This document shows positions 24,730 through 32,151 of a stretch of 64,000 bases of DNA, one piece after another. Each line of letters begins with the position of its first letter. The stretch's first letter is position 1. Below the pieces are notes generated by a model. That model was given only the letters and a program-made list of their open reading frames with translations, was not told the origin of the DNA and made no database searches. The stretch lies in NCBI RefSeq assembly GCF_009363115.1, contig NZ_CP045298.1:4399501-4463500 (forward strand), in the 5' to 3' direction. This DNA is from Paenibacillus brasilensis (lineage in GTDB: Bacteria > Bacillota > Bacilli > Paenibacillales > Paenibacillaceae). Made by a program: the position numbers and the translations under genes.

Positions 24730-24758
24730 TGCAACGATGCAAGTGTTATGGTATATTA
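24730..24758 (+). promoter_or_regulatory. Sigma-A-type promoter for rpsB
   Basis: TTGCAA (24730-24735), a 17-base spacer, and TATATT (24753-24758). It lies after the operon terminator and about 120 bases before the rpsB start. The resulting leader of roughly 115 nt begins with an imperfect stem (GACG at 24763 with CGTC at 24782) and could carry S2-type autoregulation, which I cannot confirm. Confidence 0.75.
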
Positions 24759-24880
24759 ATTGACGGTGTTAAAAACGCACGTCGGTTAATTTCGTAAAGG
24801 GTGCTTTCAATAGAAAGTCTTTATGAAAGATGATGTCGGCGGAGGACACACAAAAAACCAAACTTAGGAGGTGTGTGAAG

Positions 24881-25579
24881 ATGGCAGTAATCTCCATGAA
24901 ACAGCTTTTGGAAGCTGGGGTTCACTTTGGTCACCAAACACGTCGCTGGAACCCGAAAATGGATCGTTATATCTTCACTGAAAGAAACGGTATTTACATC
25001 ATTGACTTGCAAAAGACAGTGAAAAAGGTTGAGGAAGCTTACAACTTTGTAAAAAGCATTGCAGCTGAGAATGGTACAATCCTGTTCGTCGGCACAAAGA
25101 AACAAGCGCAAGATTCTGTTAAAGAAGAAGCAGAACGCGCTGGTCAATTCTACATTAACCAACGTTGGTTGGGTGGAACTTTGACTAACTTCCAAACCAT
25201 TCAAAAACGTATTGATCGTTTGAAACAGCTTGAATCTTGGGAAGAGGATGGTACATTCGCAGTTCTTCCTAAAAAAGAAGTTATCATTCTTCGCAAAGAA
25301 AAAGATCGTCTTGAAAAATTCCTGGGCGGTATCAAGAACATGAAGGGTCTTCCAAGCGCCCTGTTCATCATTGATCCACGCAAAGAACGTATCGCGGTTG
25401 CTGAAGCCCGTAAATTGGGTATCCCAATCGTTGGTATCGTTGATACTAACTGCGATCCGGATGAAATCGACTATGTTATCCCAGGTAACGATGACGCGAT
25501 TCGTGCTGTTAAATTGCTGACTGGTAAAATGGCTGATGCAGTTATGGAAGCAAACCAAGGCGAAGAAACTACAGCATAA
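24881..25579 (+). CDS. rpsB: 30S ribosomal protein S2
   Basis: S2 is a 232-residue protein of the small subunit neck. Diagnostic stretches are ISMKQLLEAGVHFGHQTRRW, FVGTKKQAQDSVKEEAERAG and the C-terminal part with VGIVDTNCDPDEIDYVIPGN. The frame is open upstream to 24830, but the ATG at 24881 has TAGGAGGTGTGTGA upstream and gives the family N-terminus MAVISMKQLL. Codon use is highly biased toward preferred codons, as for ribosomal genes, which leaves a long meaningless open frame on the other strand. tsf follows, as in most bacteria. Confidence 0.97.
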   Translation: MAVISMKQLLEAGVHFGHQTRRWNPKMDRYIFTERNGIYIIDLQKTVKKVEEAYNFVKSIAAENGTILFVGTKKQAQDSVKEEAERAGQFYINQRWLGGTLTNFQTIQKRIDRLKQLESWEEDGTFAVLPKKEVIILRKEKDRLEKFLGGIKNMKGLPSALFIIDPRKERIAVAEARKLGIPIVGIVDTNCDPDEIDYVIPGNDDAIRAVKLLTGKMADAVMEANQGEETTA

Positions 25580-25613
25580 TATTTCCTTTAGGAAATACCT
25601 ATATGAATTAAAT

Positions 25614-25660
25614 GAAAAGGGTGGTTGGCAGGTGTATAACCTCTCACTACCCTTTTTTTA
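25614..25660 (+). terminator. Intrinsic terminator/attenuator between rpsB and tsf
   Basis: AAAAGGGTGGT (25615-25625) pairs with ACTACCCTTTT (25646-25656), followed by more T residues. It probably lowers readthrough from rpsB into tsf, in keeping with the higher need for S2 than EF-Ts. Confidence 0.72.
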
Positions 25661-25711
25661 AGGGATAAAACTTGTGTATACCACGGAAAACCAAATTTGG
25701 AGGGAAATAAT

Positions 25712-26362
25712 ATGGCAGTTAATGCTAGCGCAGTAAAAGAGCTTCGTGAAAAAACAGGCGCAGGAATGCTGGATTGCAAAAAAGCGCTTGAAGAAGCAAA
25801 TGGTGATTTGACAAAAGCGGTTGAAGTTCTGCGCGAAAAAGGACTTGCAGCTGCAGCCAACAAAGCAGGTCGTATTGCTACTGAAGGCGTTGTCGAGTCC
25901 TACATCCATGCAGGCGGTCGTATCGGCGTACTGGTAGAAGTAAACTGCGAAACAGACTTCGTGGCTAAAACTGACCAGTTCAAAGATTTTGTACGCGACA
26001 TCGCAATGCACATCGCTGCATCGAACCCTCGTTATGTTCGTCGTGAAGAAGTGCCACAGGAAGAGATTGAAAAAGAAAAAGAAATCCTGAAAGCACAAGC
26101 TTTGAACGAAGGTAAACCAGAAAAAATCGTTGAAAAAATGGTTGAAGGCCGCATCGGTAAATTCTACGAAGAATTCTGCTTGCTGGAGCAATCTTTCATC
26201 AAAGATCCAGACAAAACAATCTCCACACTTATCAACGAAAAAATCAGTACGATTGGCGAAAACATTTCCTTGCGTCGCTTTGTTCGTTTTGAGCTGGGTG
26301 AAGGTCTGGAGAAAAAAGAAGACAACTTCTACGATGAAGTTATGTCTCAAGTAAAACAATAA
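25712..26362 (+). CDS. tsf: Translation elongation factor Ts
   Basis: EF-Ts is the nucleotide exchange factor for EF-Tu. The N-terminal UBA-like domain (VKELREKTGAGMLDCKKALE) is followed by the core with YIHAGGRIGVLVEVNCETDF and the C-terminal EGLEKKEDNFYDEVM. At 216 residues it is much shorter than B. subtilis EF-Ts (about 293). The N-terminal module and one core subdomain are kept, as in the short EF-Ts of Thermus-like and Paenibacillus types. ATG 25712 is chosen because GGAGGG lies seven bases upstream; the frame opens at 25697. Confidence 0.96.
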   Translation: MAVNASAVKELREKTGAGMLDCKKALEEANGDLTKAVEVLREKGLAAAANKAGRIATEGVVESYIHAGGRIGVLVEVNCETDFVAKTDQFKDFVRDIAMHIAASNPRYVRREEVPQEEIEKEKEILKAQALNEGKPEKIVEKMVEGRIGKFYEEFCLLEQSFIKDPDKTISTLINEKISTIGENISLRRFVRFELGEGLEKKEDNFYDEVMSQVKQ

Positions 26363-26450
26363 TTACCAATGAACGGTAATTGAATATGAAAAAACGGAAA
26401 TGGAACACATCAGTGTTCCTTTTCTTGCAACAGGACACTTATCCTGTTAC
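26362..26450 (+). other. Three consecutive hairpins between tsf and pyrH
   Basis: Directly after the tsf stop come ATTACC/GGTAAT (26362-26380), GGAACAC-ATCA-GTGTTCC followed by TTTTCTT (26402-26427), and AACAGGA/TCCTGTT (26429-26450). The middle one has the form of an intrinsic terminator. The other two lack U-tracts. Confidence 0.6.
26402..26427 (+). terminator. Intrinsic terminator after tsf
   Basis: A perfect 7-bp stem, GGAACAC/GTGTTCC with an ATCA loop, is followed by TTTTCTT. It is the middle of the three hairpins in the tsf-pyrH gap. Confidence 0.7.
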
Positions 26451-26482
26451 ATAAAATATAAATGATATTGGAGGGTGATCAT

Positions 26483-27211
26483 TTGGAAAAACCTGTGTTT
26501 AAGCGTGTAGTCCTGAAAGTTAGTGGAGAATCGCTGTCGGGACCAAACGGTTATGGAATTGATGCAGACACGATTGCATCCATTGCCGAGCAAGTCAAAG
26601 ATGTTGTGGAACTGGGTGTAGAAGTTGCTATCGTATGTGGAGGCGGCAATATCTGGCGTGGTATCGCTGGTAGCGCCAACGGGATTGATCGGGCAACGGC
26701 AGATTACATGGGTATGCTGGCAACGGTAATGAACTCACTTGCCTTGCAGGATGCTTTGGAGCAAATTGAAGTACCTACACGTGTGCAGACATCCATCGCG
26801 ATGCAACAAATTGCAGAGCCTTATATCCGTCGTAGAGCTATCCGCCATCTGGAAAAAGGCCGGGTTGTTATCTTTGCTGCAGGTACAGGAAATCCGTTCT
26901 TCTCGACTGACACTACAGCTGCTTTGCGAGCTGCTGAAATTGAAGCTGAAGTGATTCTGATGGCTAAAAATAAAGTGGATGGTGTATATTCGGCCGATCC
27001 GTTTAAAGATAGCACAGCCGAGAAATATGAGCAGCTTACGTATTTGGATGTACTTAATAAAAACCTCGGTGTCATGGATTCCACAGCTTCCTCGCTGTGC
27101 ATGGATAACAATATTCCGTTGATTGTCTTTGCTATTACAGAGCAAGGTAACATTAAACGTGTCGTGCTGGGTGAGAAAATTGGTACGATCGTCAAAGGGA
27201 GTGTAAATTAA
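26483..27211 (+). CDS. pyrH: Uridylate kinase (UMP kinase)
   Basis: PyrH phosphorylates UMP to UDP in pyrimidine nucleotide synthesis. The 242-residue amino-acid-kinase fold protein shows RVVLKVSGESLSGPNGYGID, VCGGGNIWRGIAG, DRATADYMGMLATVMNSLAL, FAAGTGNPFFSTDTTAALRA and MDSTASSLCMDNNIPL. TTG at 26483 gives the expected N-terminus MEKPVFKRVVLK, with GGAGGG (26470-26475) seven bases upstream; the longer frame from ATG 26462 would lie across that site. The stop shares one base with the frr ATG. Confidence 0.96.
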   Translation: MEKPVFKRVVLKVSGESLSGPNGYGIDADTIASIAEQVKDVVELGVEVAIVCGGGNIWRGIAGSANGIDRATADYMGMLATVMNSLALQDALEQIEVPTRVQTSIAMQQIAEPYIRRRAIRHLEKGRVVIFAAGTGNPFFSTDTTAALRAAEIEAEVILMAKNKVDGVYSADPFKDSTAEKYEQLTYLDVLNKNLGVMDSTASSLCMDNNIPLIVFAITEQGNIKRVVLGEKIGTIVKGSVN

Positions 27212-27765
27212 TGCCACAATCCGTGAAAAAAAGCGCAGAAGAGCGCATGCAAAAAGCAATTCAGGCATTGCAACGTGATCTTTCATCTTTGCGTGCAGGG
27301 CGAGCGACACCAGCTTTACTGGACCGTGTGCAGGTTGAGTATTACGGCGCAATGACTCCAGTCAACCAACTGGCGAACGTAAACACCCCTGACAGTCGGA
27401 CCTTGATGATTCAGCCTTGGGACAAATCCTCCTTGGCAGACATCGAGCGTGCTATCCAAAAATCCGATCTGGGTTTGACGCCTTCGAATGATGGGAATAC
27501 CATCCGTCTGAGCATTCCTGCTTTGACAGAGGAGCGCAGAACTGAGCTGGTAAAGATGACGAAAAAGAACGGTGAAGAAGCGAAGATCGCTATTCGTAAC
27601 ATCCGCCGCGATGCAAATGATGATATCAAAAAAATGGAGAAAAGTGATATTTCCGAGGACGAATCTCGTAAACATCAGGAAGATATCCAGAAGACGACCG
27701 ATAAATATATCGCTGAAGTGGATAGAGTTTTAGCTGCAAAAGAAAAAGAAATTATGGAAGTCTAA
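27211..27765 (+). CDS. frr: Ribosome recycling factor
   Basis: RRF splits post-termination ribosomes together with EF-G. The 184-residue length is standard. Diagnostic stretches are LQRDLSSLRAGRATPALLDR, YYGAMTPVNQLANVNTPDSR and a C-terminal helix with ISEDESRKHQEDIQKTTDKY. Its ATG overlaps the pyrH stop (TAATG), so translation is probably coupled. Confidence 0.97.
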   Translation: MPQSVKKSAEERMQKAIQALQRDLSSLRAGRATPALLDRVQVEYYGAMTPVNQLANVNTPDSRTLMIQPWDKSSLADIERAIQKSDLGLTPSNDGNTIRLSIPALTEERRTELVKMTKKNGEEAKIAIRNIRRDANDDIKKMEKSDISEDESRKHQEDIQKTTDKYIAEVDRVLAAKEKEIMEV

Positions 27766-27810
27766 AAGAATGGCAGCCCCTCCCTTACGGTGGGGTTTGT
27801 CTCTTTTCAA
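27764..27810 (+). terminator. Probable terminator after frr
   Basis: AAAAGA (27764-27769) can pair with TCTTTT (27802-27807), and inside it CCCC (27777-27780) pairs with GGGG (27792-27795). The T-rich stretch TTTGTCTCTTTT follows the inner stem. Moderate, not textbook. Confidence 0.5.
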
Positions 27811-27849
27811 GCCTGAGGCACATTTTCAGAGAATGCTGGAGGAACTGGA

Positions 27850-28617
27850 ATGATCAAACGGGTTCGGTCTTGGTGGAACAGGGAACAAAATCAGCAAACA
27901 CCGGCCATTTCAAAAGACAATATTCCGCAGCATGTTGCTGTCATCATGGATGGAAACGGCAGATGGGCCAAACGGATTGGAATGCCGCGGATTGTAGGGC
28001 ATCAAAATGGAATGAAGGCAGTGAAGCGCACAGCAATTGCGGCGGATGAACTGGGTATTAAGTATTTGACTATGTTTGCTTTTTCGACTGAAAATTGGAC
28101 GCGTCCAAAGGACGAGGTTGATTTTCTAATGAGGCTACCACAGGAATTTCTGGCTATTGAGCTGGATGAGCTGATTGAAAGAAATGTGCAGGTACGTATG
28201 ATGGGAAACAAGGAACACTTACCTTCTCATACCGTTGATGCGCTGACTGAAGCGATTCGGCGAACCGAAAATAATACCGGACTTGTTCTTAATTTTGCAT
28301 TAAATTATGGAAGTCGACTGGAAATCACAGAATGTATGCAGACGTTGGGACGCCAAATTGAGAGCGGGAAGCTCAAAGCAGAAGATATAACGCCCGATAT
28401 GATCGGTAACACGTTGCTTTCCAGTGATATGCCAGACCCTGATTTACTGATTCGGACAAGTGGTGAGCTTAGACTTAGTAATTTTATGCTCTGGCAGCTT
28501 GCTTATAGTGAGTTATGGTTTACGGATATTTATTGGCCTGAATTTAAGAAAGAGCATTTATACGAGGCAGTGATCGAATATCAGCAAAGATCACGACGGT
28601 ATGGCGGACTGAAGTAA
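27850..28617 (+). CDS. uppS: Isoprenyl transferase (undecaprenyl diphosphate synthase)
   Basis: UppS is a cis-prenyltransferase making the C55 lipid carrier for cell-wall synthesis. The 255-residue protein has the catalytic Asp34 in VAVIMDGNGRWAKRIGMPR, then the FSTENWTRP motif, LNFALNYGSR and the C-terminal signature DLLIRTSGELRLSNFMLWQL with SELWFTDIYWPEF. GGAGGA precedes the ATG. cdsA follows closely, as is usual. Confidence 0.96.
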   Translation: MIKRVRSWWNREQNQQTPAISKDNIPQHVAVIMDGNGRWAKRIGMPRIVGHQNGMKAVKRTAIAADELGIKYLTMFAFSTENWTRPKDEVDFLMRLPQEFLAIELDELIERNVQVRMMGNKEHLPSHTVDALTEAIRRTENNTGLVLNFALNYGSRLEITECMQTLGRQIESGKLKAEDITPDMIGNTLLSSDMPDPDLLIRTSGELRLSNFMLWQLAYSELWFTDIYWPEFKKEHLYEAVIEYQQRSRRYGGLK

Positions 28618-28634
28618 ATGGAGGATGAAAGCCG

Positions 28635-29426
28635 TTGAGACAGAGATTAATTACCGGTATTCTGGCAGGCGTATTCTTTTTGGCGATGGTCCTGTGGGGC
28701 GGCTTGGCCTACCATTTGCTTATTTTGGCAATGGCCCTTATCGGATTTTATGAGTTCGCACGAATGACGCAGGTATCTCCTTTTGGGGGTACGGCATTAC
28801 TTGGGTACGTGAGCATACTGGCTTTTGTGTTCCCTTATCAACCTTTGGGTTTGCATTCACCACTATCCTTTGCCAGCATGCTTTGGCTGCTAATGATAGC
28901 TTTCATGATCATTACAGTAGGAACAAAGAACAAAATCCCTATTCAAACGGTAGCTATGCTATTCCTTGGTACCGTTTATATAGGTTTTGGATTTTCGTAT
29001 ATTGCTGAATCACGTCATATGGAACATGGGCTATTATGGACTTTTTTATTGCTGGCTTGTATATGGGCAAGTGATGCAGGGGCCTATTTTGTAGGTAAAA
29101 TGGCAGGAAAGACGAAGCTATGGCCTGCGATTAGTCCAAACAAAACAGTCGAAGGGTCCATCGGTGGGATTGTTTTAGCACTGGTTATAGCTCTGCTATT
29201 CGCCGGATTGTCAGGAGGACTGCTGCCATGGTCCAAAGCCTTCGGTATTGGCTTGGCTTGTGCGGTTGTGGGGCAACTGGGCGATTTGGTACAATCTGCG
29301 TATAAACGAGTGTACGGCATTAAAGATTCCGGTAATCTGCTGCCAGGACACGGCGGGATATTAGACCGCTGCGACAGCTGGATTGTCGTTTTTCCATTTG
29401 TACATATGCTGATGCTGCTTCCATGA
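28635..29426 (+). CDS. cdsA: Phosphatidate cytidylyltransferase
   Basis: CdsA makes CDP-diacylglycerol from phosphatidate and CTP, the entry point to membrane phospholipids. The 263-residue polytopic membrane protein has WASDAGAYFVGKMAGKTKL and SPNKTVEGSIGG. Near the C-terminus is the CDS signature SAYKRVYGIKDSGNLLPGHG followed by GILDRCDSW. The residue after DR is Cys, where Phe or another hydrophobic is usual. The start is TTG at 28635 with GGAGGATGAAA upstream. Confidence 0.95.
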   Translation: MRQRLITGILAGVFFLAMVLWGGLAYHLLILAMALIGFYEFARMTQVSPFGGTALLGYVSILAFVFPYQPLGLHSPLSFASMLWLLMIAFMIITVGTKNKIPIQTVAMLFLGTVYIGFGFSYIAESRHMEHGLLWTFLLLACIWASDAGAYFVGKMAGKTKLWPAISPNKTVEGSIGGIVLALVIALLFAGLSGGLLPWSKAFGIGLACAVVGQLGDLVQSAYKRVYGIKDSGNLLPGHGGILDRCDSWIVVFPFVHMLMLLP

Positions 29427-29579
29427 AACTTACCTGGTGATTATTCGTTCATGCTCAGGATCAATCTCTATGCTGCTCACGCCGCGTCATTCGAAGGATG
29501 AAACCAATAGCATAGCTGCCCTGAATAACAAACAATAAGCTCCTGGATAAAAGTGATTTTCAGGATAGGAAGGTGCATC

Positions 29580-30719
29580 ATGAAAAAAATTACGGTACTC
29601 GGTTCAACCGGATCTATTGGAACACAAACGCTGGATGTCGTTTCCATGCACCCGGATCAGTTTGCTGTTGAGGCTTTGGCGGGCGGTTCTAATATAAAGC
29701 TACTTGCTGAACAGGCGCATTTTTATCAGCCTAAAAAAGTGTCTGTCGGTACCAAGCAGCTGGCGGAGGAAATTCGTCCTTTACTGCCATCCGGCATGGA
29801 ACTGCATTGGGGAAATGAAGGACTCGTTGAGCTGGCTGCAAATACAGAAGCAGATATGGTTGTGACGGCTGTAATGGGCAGTGTCGGATTGCACTCCACG
29901 CTGGCCGCGATTGAGGCTGGGAAGCAGATTGGATTGGCCAATAAGGAAACACTGGTTACTGCTGGTCATCTGGTCACAGAGCGAGCTCGGGCGAAAGGAG
30001 TGCCGTTGCTGCCGATTGACAGTGAGCATTCAGCTATCTTCCAATGCTTGAATGGTGAGCGCATGAAAGATGTGGCACACATCACCCTCACGGCATCGGG
30101 CGGTTCTTTCAGAGATTTGACAAGAGAACAGCTTCGTACAGTTACGGTGGAAGACGCACTCAAGCATCCTAATTGGTCGATGGGCGCCAAAATTACGATT
30201 GATTCAGCAACGATGGTAAACAAAGGGCTGGAGGTCATAGAGGCGCACTGGCTGTTTGGGCTTGACTATGAGCAAATTCACGTGTTGCTTCATCCGGAAA
30301 GCATCATTCATTCCTATGTGGAGTTTCAGGATACAAGCATTGTTGCCCAACTAGGGAATCCGGACATGAGAGTACCCATTCAATATGCATTGACTTATCC
30401 TGAGCGGATGAAATCCCCGGCAAAACCGCTGTCACTAGCAGAGGTGGGTAAGCTCCATTTTAAGGAAATGGACTTTAATCGTTTTCCTTGTTTAAGACTT
30501 GCCTGTGAATGTGGTAAAATGGGTGGTACAGCACCAACCGCATTTAATGCAGCTAATGAGATTGCTGTTGCCCGTTTTCTGCGTGGAGAAATTCCTTTTC
30601 TGCATATTGAGTCTATTATTGAACGTGTGCTGGAGCGACATGTCAATGTGGCTAACCCTGATCTGTCTGAGATTGAAGCCTGTGATCGTGAAACTCGCAG
30701 CATAGCTGCCGGGCTATAA
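29580..30719 (+). CDS. dxr: 1-deoxy-D-xylulose-5-phosphate reductoisomerase
   Basis: Dxr carries out the committed step of the MEP isoprenoid pathway, feeding UppS next door. The 379-residue protein has the NADPH-binding start KKITVLGSTGSIGTQTLDVV, ANKETLVTAGHLV, the metal/substrate site in PIDSEHSAIFQCL, SGGSFRDL, and HPNWSMGAKITIDSATMVNK with GLEVIEAHWLF. ATG 29580 has GGAAGGTG upstream and starts exactly at the Rossmann motif; the frame opens earlier, at 29553. The 153-base gap from cdsA holds no clear promoter. Confidence 0.97.
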   Translation: MKKITVLGSTGSIGTQTLDVVSMHPDQFAVEALAGGSNIKLLAEQAHFYQPKKVSVGTKQLAEEIRPLLPSGMELHWGNEGLVELAANTEADMVVTAVMGSVGLHSTLAAIEAGKQIGLANKETLVTAGHLVTERARAKGVPLLPIDSEHSAIFQCLNGERMKDVAHITLTASGGSFRDLTREQLRTVTVEDALKHPNWSMGAKITIDSATMVNKGLEVIEAHWLFGLDYEQIHVLLHPESIIHSYVEFQDTSIVAQLGNPDMRVPIQYALTYPERMKSPAKPLSLAEVGKLHFKEMDFNRFPCLRLACECGKMGGTAPTAFNAANEIAVARFLRGEIPFLHIESIIERVLERHVNVANPDLSEIEACDRETRSIAAGL

Positions 30720-30828
30720 GGCTGACTTGGGATTGGAAAAGCGAAATGTGATTCTCTTGTGCAGGATTGGAGAATAATGATAATCTAGGAGTACAAACTC
30801 GATCTCATTGAAAGGGGAACGAAAACGA

Positions 30829-32100
30829 TTGGAAACGATTCAAATAGTGTTGATGACGGTGCTCATGTTTTTCGTCATAGTGACGGTGCATGAATGGGGG
30901 CATTATTATTTTGCCAAACGCGCCGGGATTCTGGTACGGGAGTTTGCGATCGGTTTCGGTCCGAAACTGTTTTCTTATAAAAGAAACGAGACGCGATTTA
31001 CGCTACGTTTGTTGCCTTTCGGTGGTTTTGCCCGCATGGCGGGAGAAGATCCGGAGGTCAATGAAATTGAAGCCGGACAAACGATTGCTGTACGCGTAAC
31101 GGACGGTGTCGTTAAAACCATTTATCTGGATCAGCTGGATAACCGTAAAAATGTAGTGCGTGGTGAAGTGTTGGATATTGATCTGGAACAGGCGCTGACT
31201 GTAAAATTGGATGTGGATGGCGAAGATCAGCAATACACTGTACACCCGCAAGCGATGATGGTAACCAAAGGACAATCCATTCAAATTGCTCCGAAGGACC
31301 GGCAGTATGGCAGTAAAACGGTGGGACAGCGTGCAATGGCTATTTTTGCTGGGCCACTGATGAATTTTATTCTTGCTTTTATTCTGTTTGGTCTGCATAT
31401 CCAAATGGTCGGGATACAAGTGGAAAACCCCACTTATGTTCAAATTAGTGAAATTACAGCGGGGATGCCTGCTGCTGAGGCTGATTTGCATAAGGGAGAT
31501 ATCATTGAATCGGTTAATGGTACTGCAATTGGTGCGAATGTTGAAAACTTGATCAAGCTGATTGCTGATTCTCAGGATAAGCCGATGAAGTGGAAAGTTC
31601 GCCGGGATAATCAAACATTCGATCTCACTATAACACCTCGTGCAATGGAGGGGCAAAAGGGCGGCAAAGTAGGTATCGTGCCTGAACTTCCAAAGCGCCA
31701 GGCAGGTGTTGGAGAGACGTTTAAATTTGCCGGACAATCCATGGTAAGAACAACCGATATTATTTTCCAAGGATTTAGCCAGCTCATTCAACGCTTTTCT
31801 ATTAATGATCTGGGCGGTCCAGTACGTACTTTTGAAGTGACGGGACAAATTGCCAAGCAGGGCATTGAGCAGTTAACGTATTGGACTGCTATCATGAGTC
31901 TCTATCTGGGGATATTTAATTTGTTGCCGATCCCGGCACTGGATGGTAGCAGACTTGTGTTCCTCGGTGTGGAGGCGGTTAGAGGACGTCCCATTGATCC
32001 GGGTAGAGAGGGAATGGTCCATTTCGTTGGTTTTGCTATGCTATTCCTGCTTATGATCGCGGTCACGTACAACGATATTTTACGCTTAATTAATGGTTAA
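30829..32100 (+). CDS. rseP: Site-2 intramembrane metalloprotease RseP/RasP
   Basis: RseP is a zinc protease that cleaves anti-sigma factors and leftover signal peptides in the membrane. The H-E-x-x-H motif is at about residues 21-25 (VTVHEWGHYYFAKRAGIL), followed by REFAIGFGPKLFSY. A PDZ domain covers about 200-285 (MPAAEADLHKGDIIESVNGT) and the third zinc-site segment is NLLPIPALDGSRLVF near residue 370. The C-terminal part (GREGMVHFVGFAMLFLLMIA) is a membrane helix. I place the start at TTG 30829 with AAAGGGG about 11 bases upstream; the frame opens at 30808. Confidence 0.95.
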   Translation: METIQIVLMTVLMFFVIVTVHEWGHYYFAKRAGILVREFAIGFGPKLFSYKRNETRFTLRLLPFGGFARMAGEDPEVNEIEAGQTIAVRVTDGVVKTIYLDQLDNRKNVVRGEVLDIDLEQALTVKLDVDGEDQQYTVHPQAMMVTKGQSIQIAPKDRQYGSKTVGQRAMAIFAGPLMNFILAFILFGLHIQMVGIQVENPTYVQISEITAGMPAAEADLHKGDIIESVNGTAIGANVENLIKLIADSQDKPMKWKVRRDNQTFDLTITPRAMEGQKGGKVGIVPELPKRQAGVGETFKFAGQSMVRTTDIIFQGFSQLIQRFSINDLGGPVRTFEVTGQIAKQGIEQLTYWTAIMSLYLGIFNLLPIPALDGSRLVFLGVEAVRGRPIDPGREGMVHFVGFAMLFLLMIAVTYNDILRLING

Positions 32101-32151
32101 TTAGAGGCGGACTTATATAAAAACGGTCTGTATGGGAGGACATGCATTTCT

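Noticed and set aside
24821..25558. 245-codon open frame on the minus strand across rpsB
   Set aside because: It mirrors rpsB exactly and is a by-product of the strong codon bias of a ribosomal gene (antisense of GAA/AAA gives Phe/Leu-rich text). It has no ribosome site or family resemblance.
25658..26359. 233-codon minus-strand open frame across tsf
   Set aside because: Phe/Cys-rich antisense shadow of tsf, with no start signal.
31003..31848. 281-codon minus-strand open frame in rseP
   Set aside because: Antisense of a clear, full-length RseP; no supporting signals.
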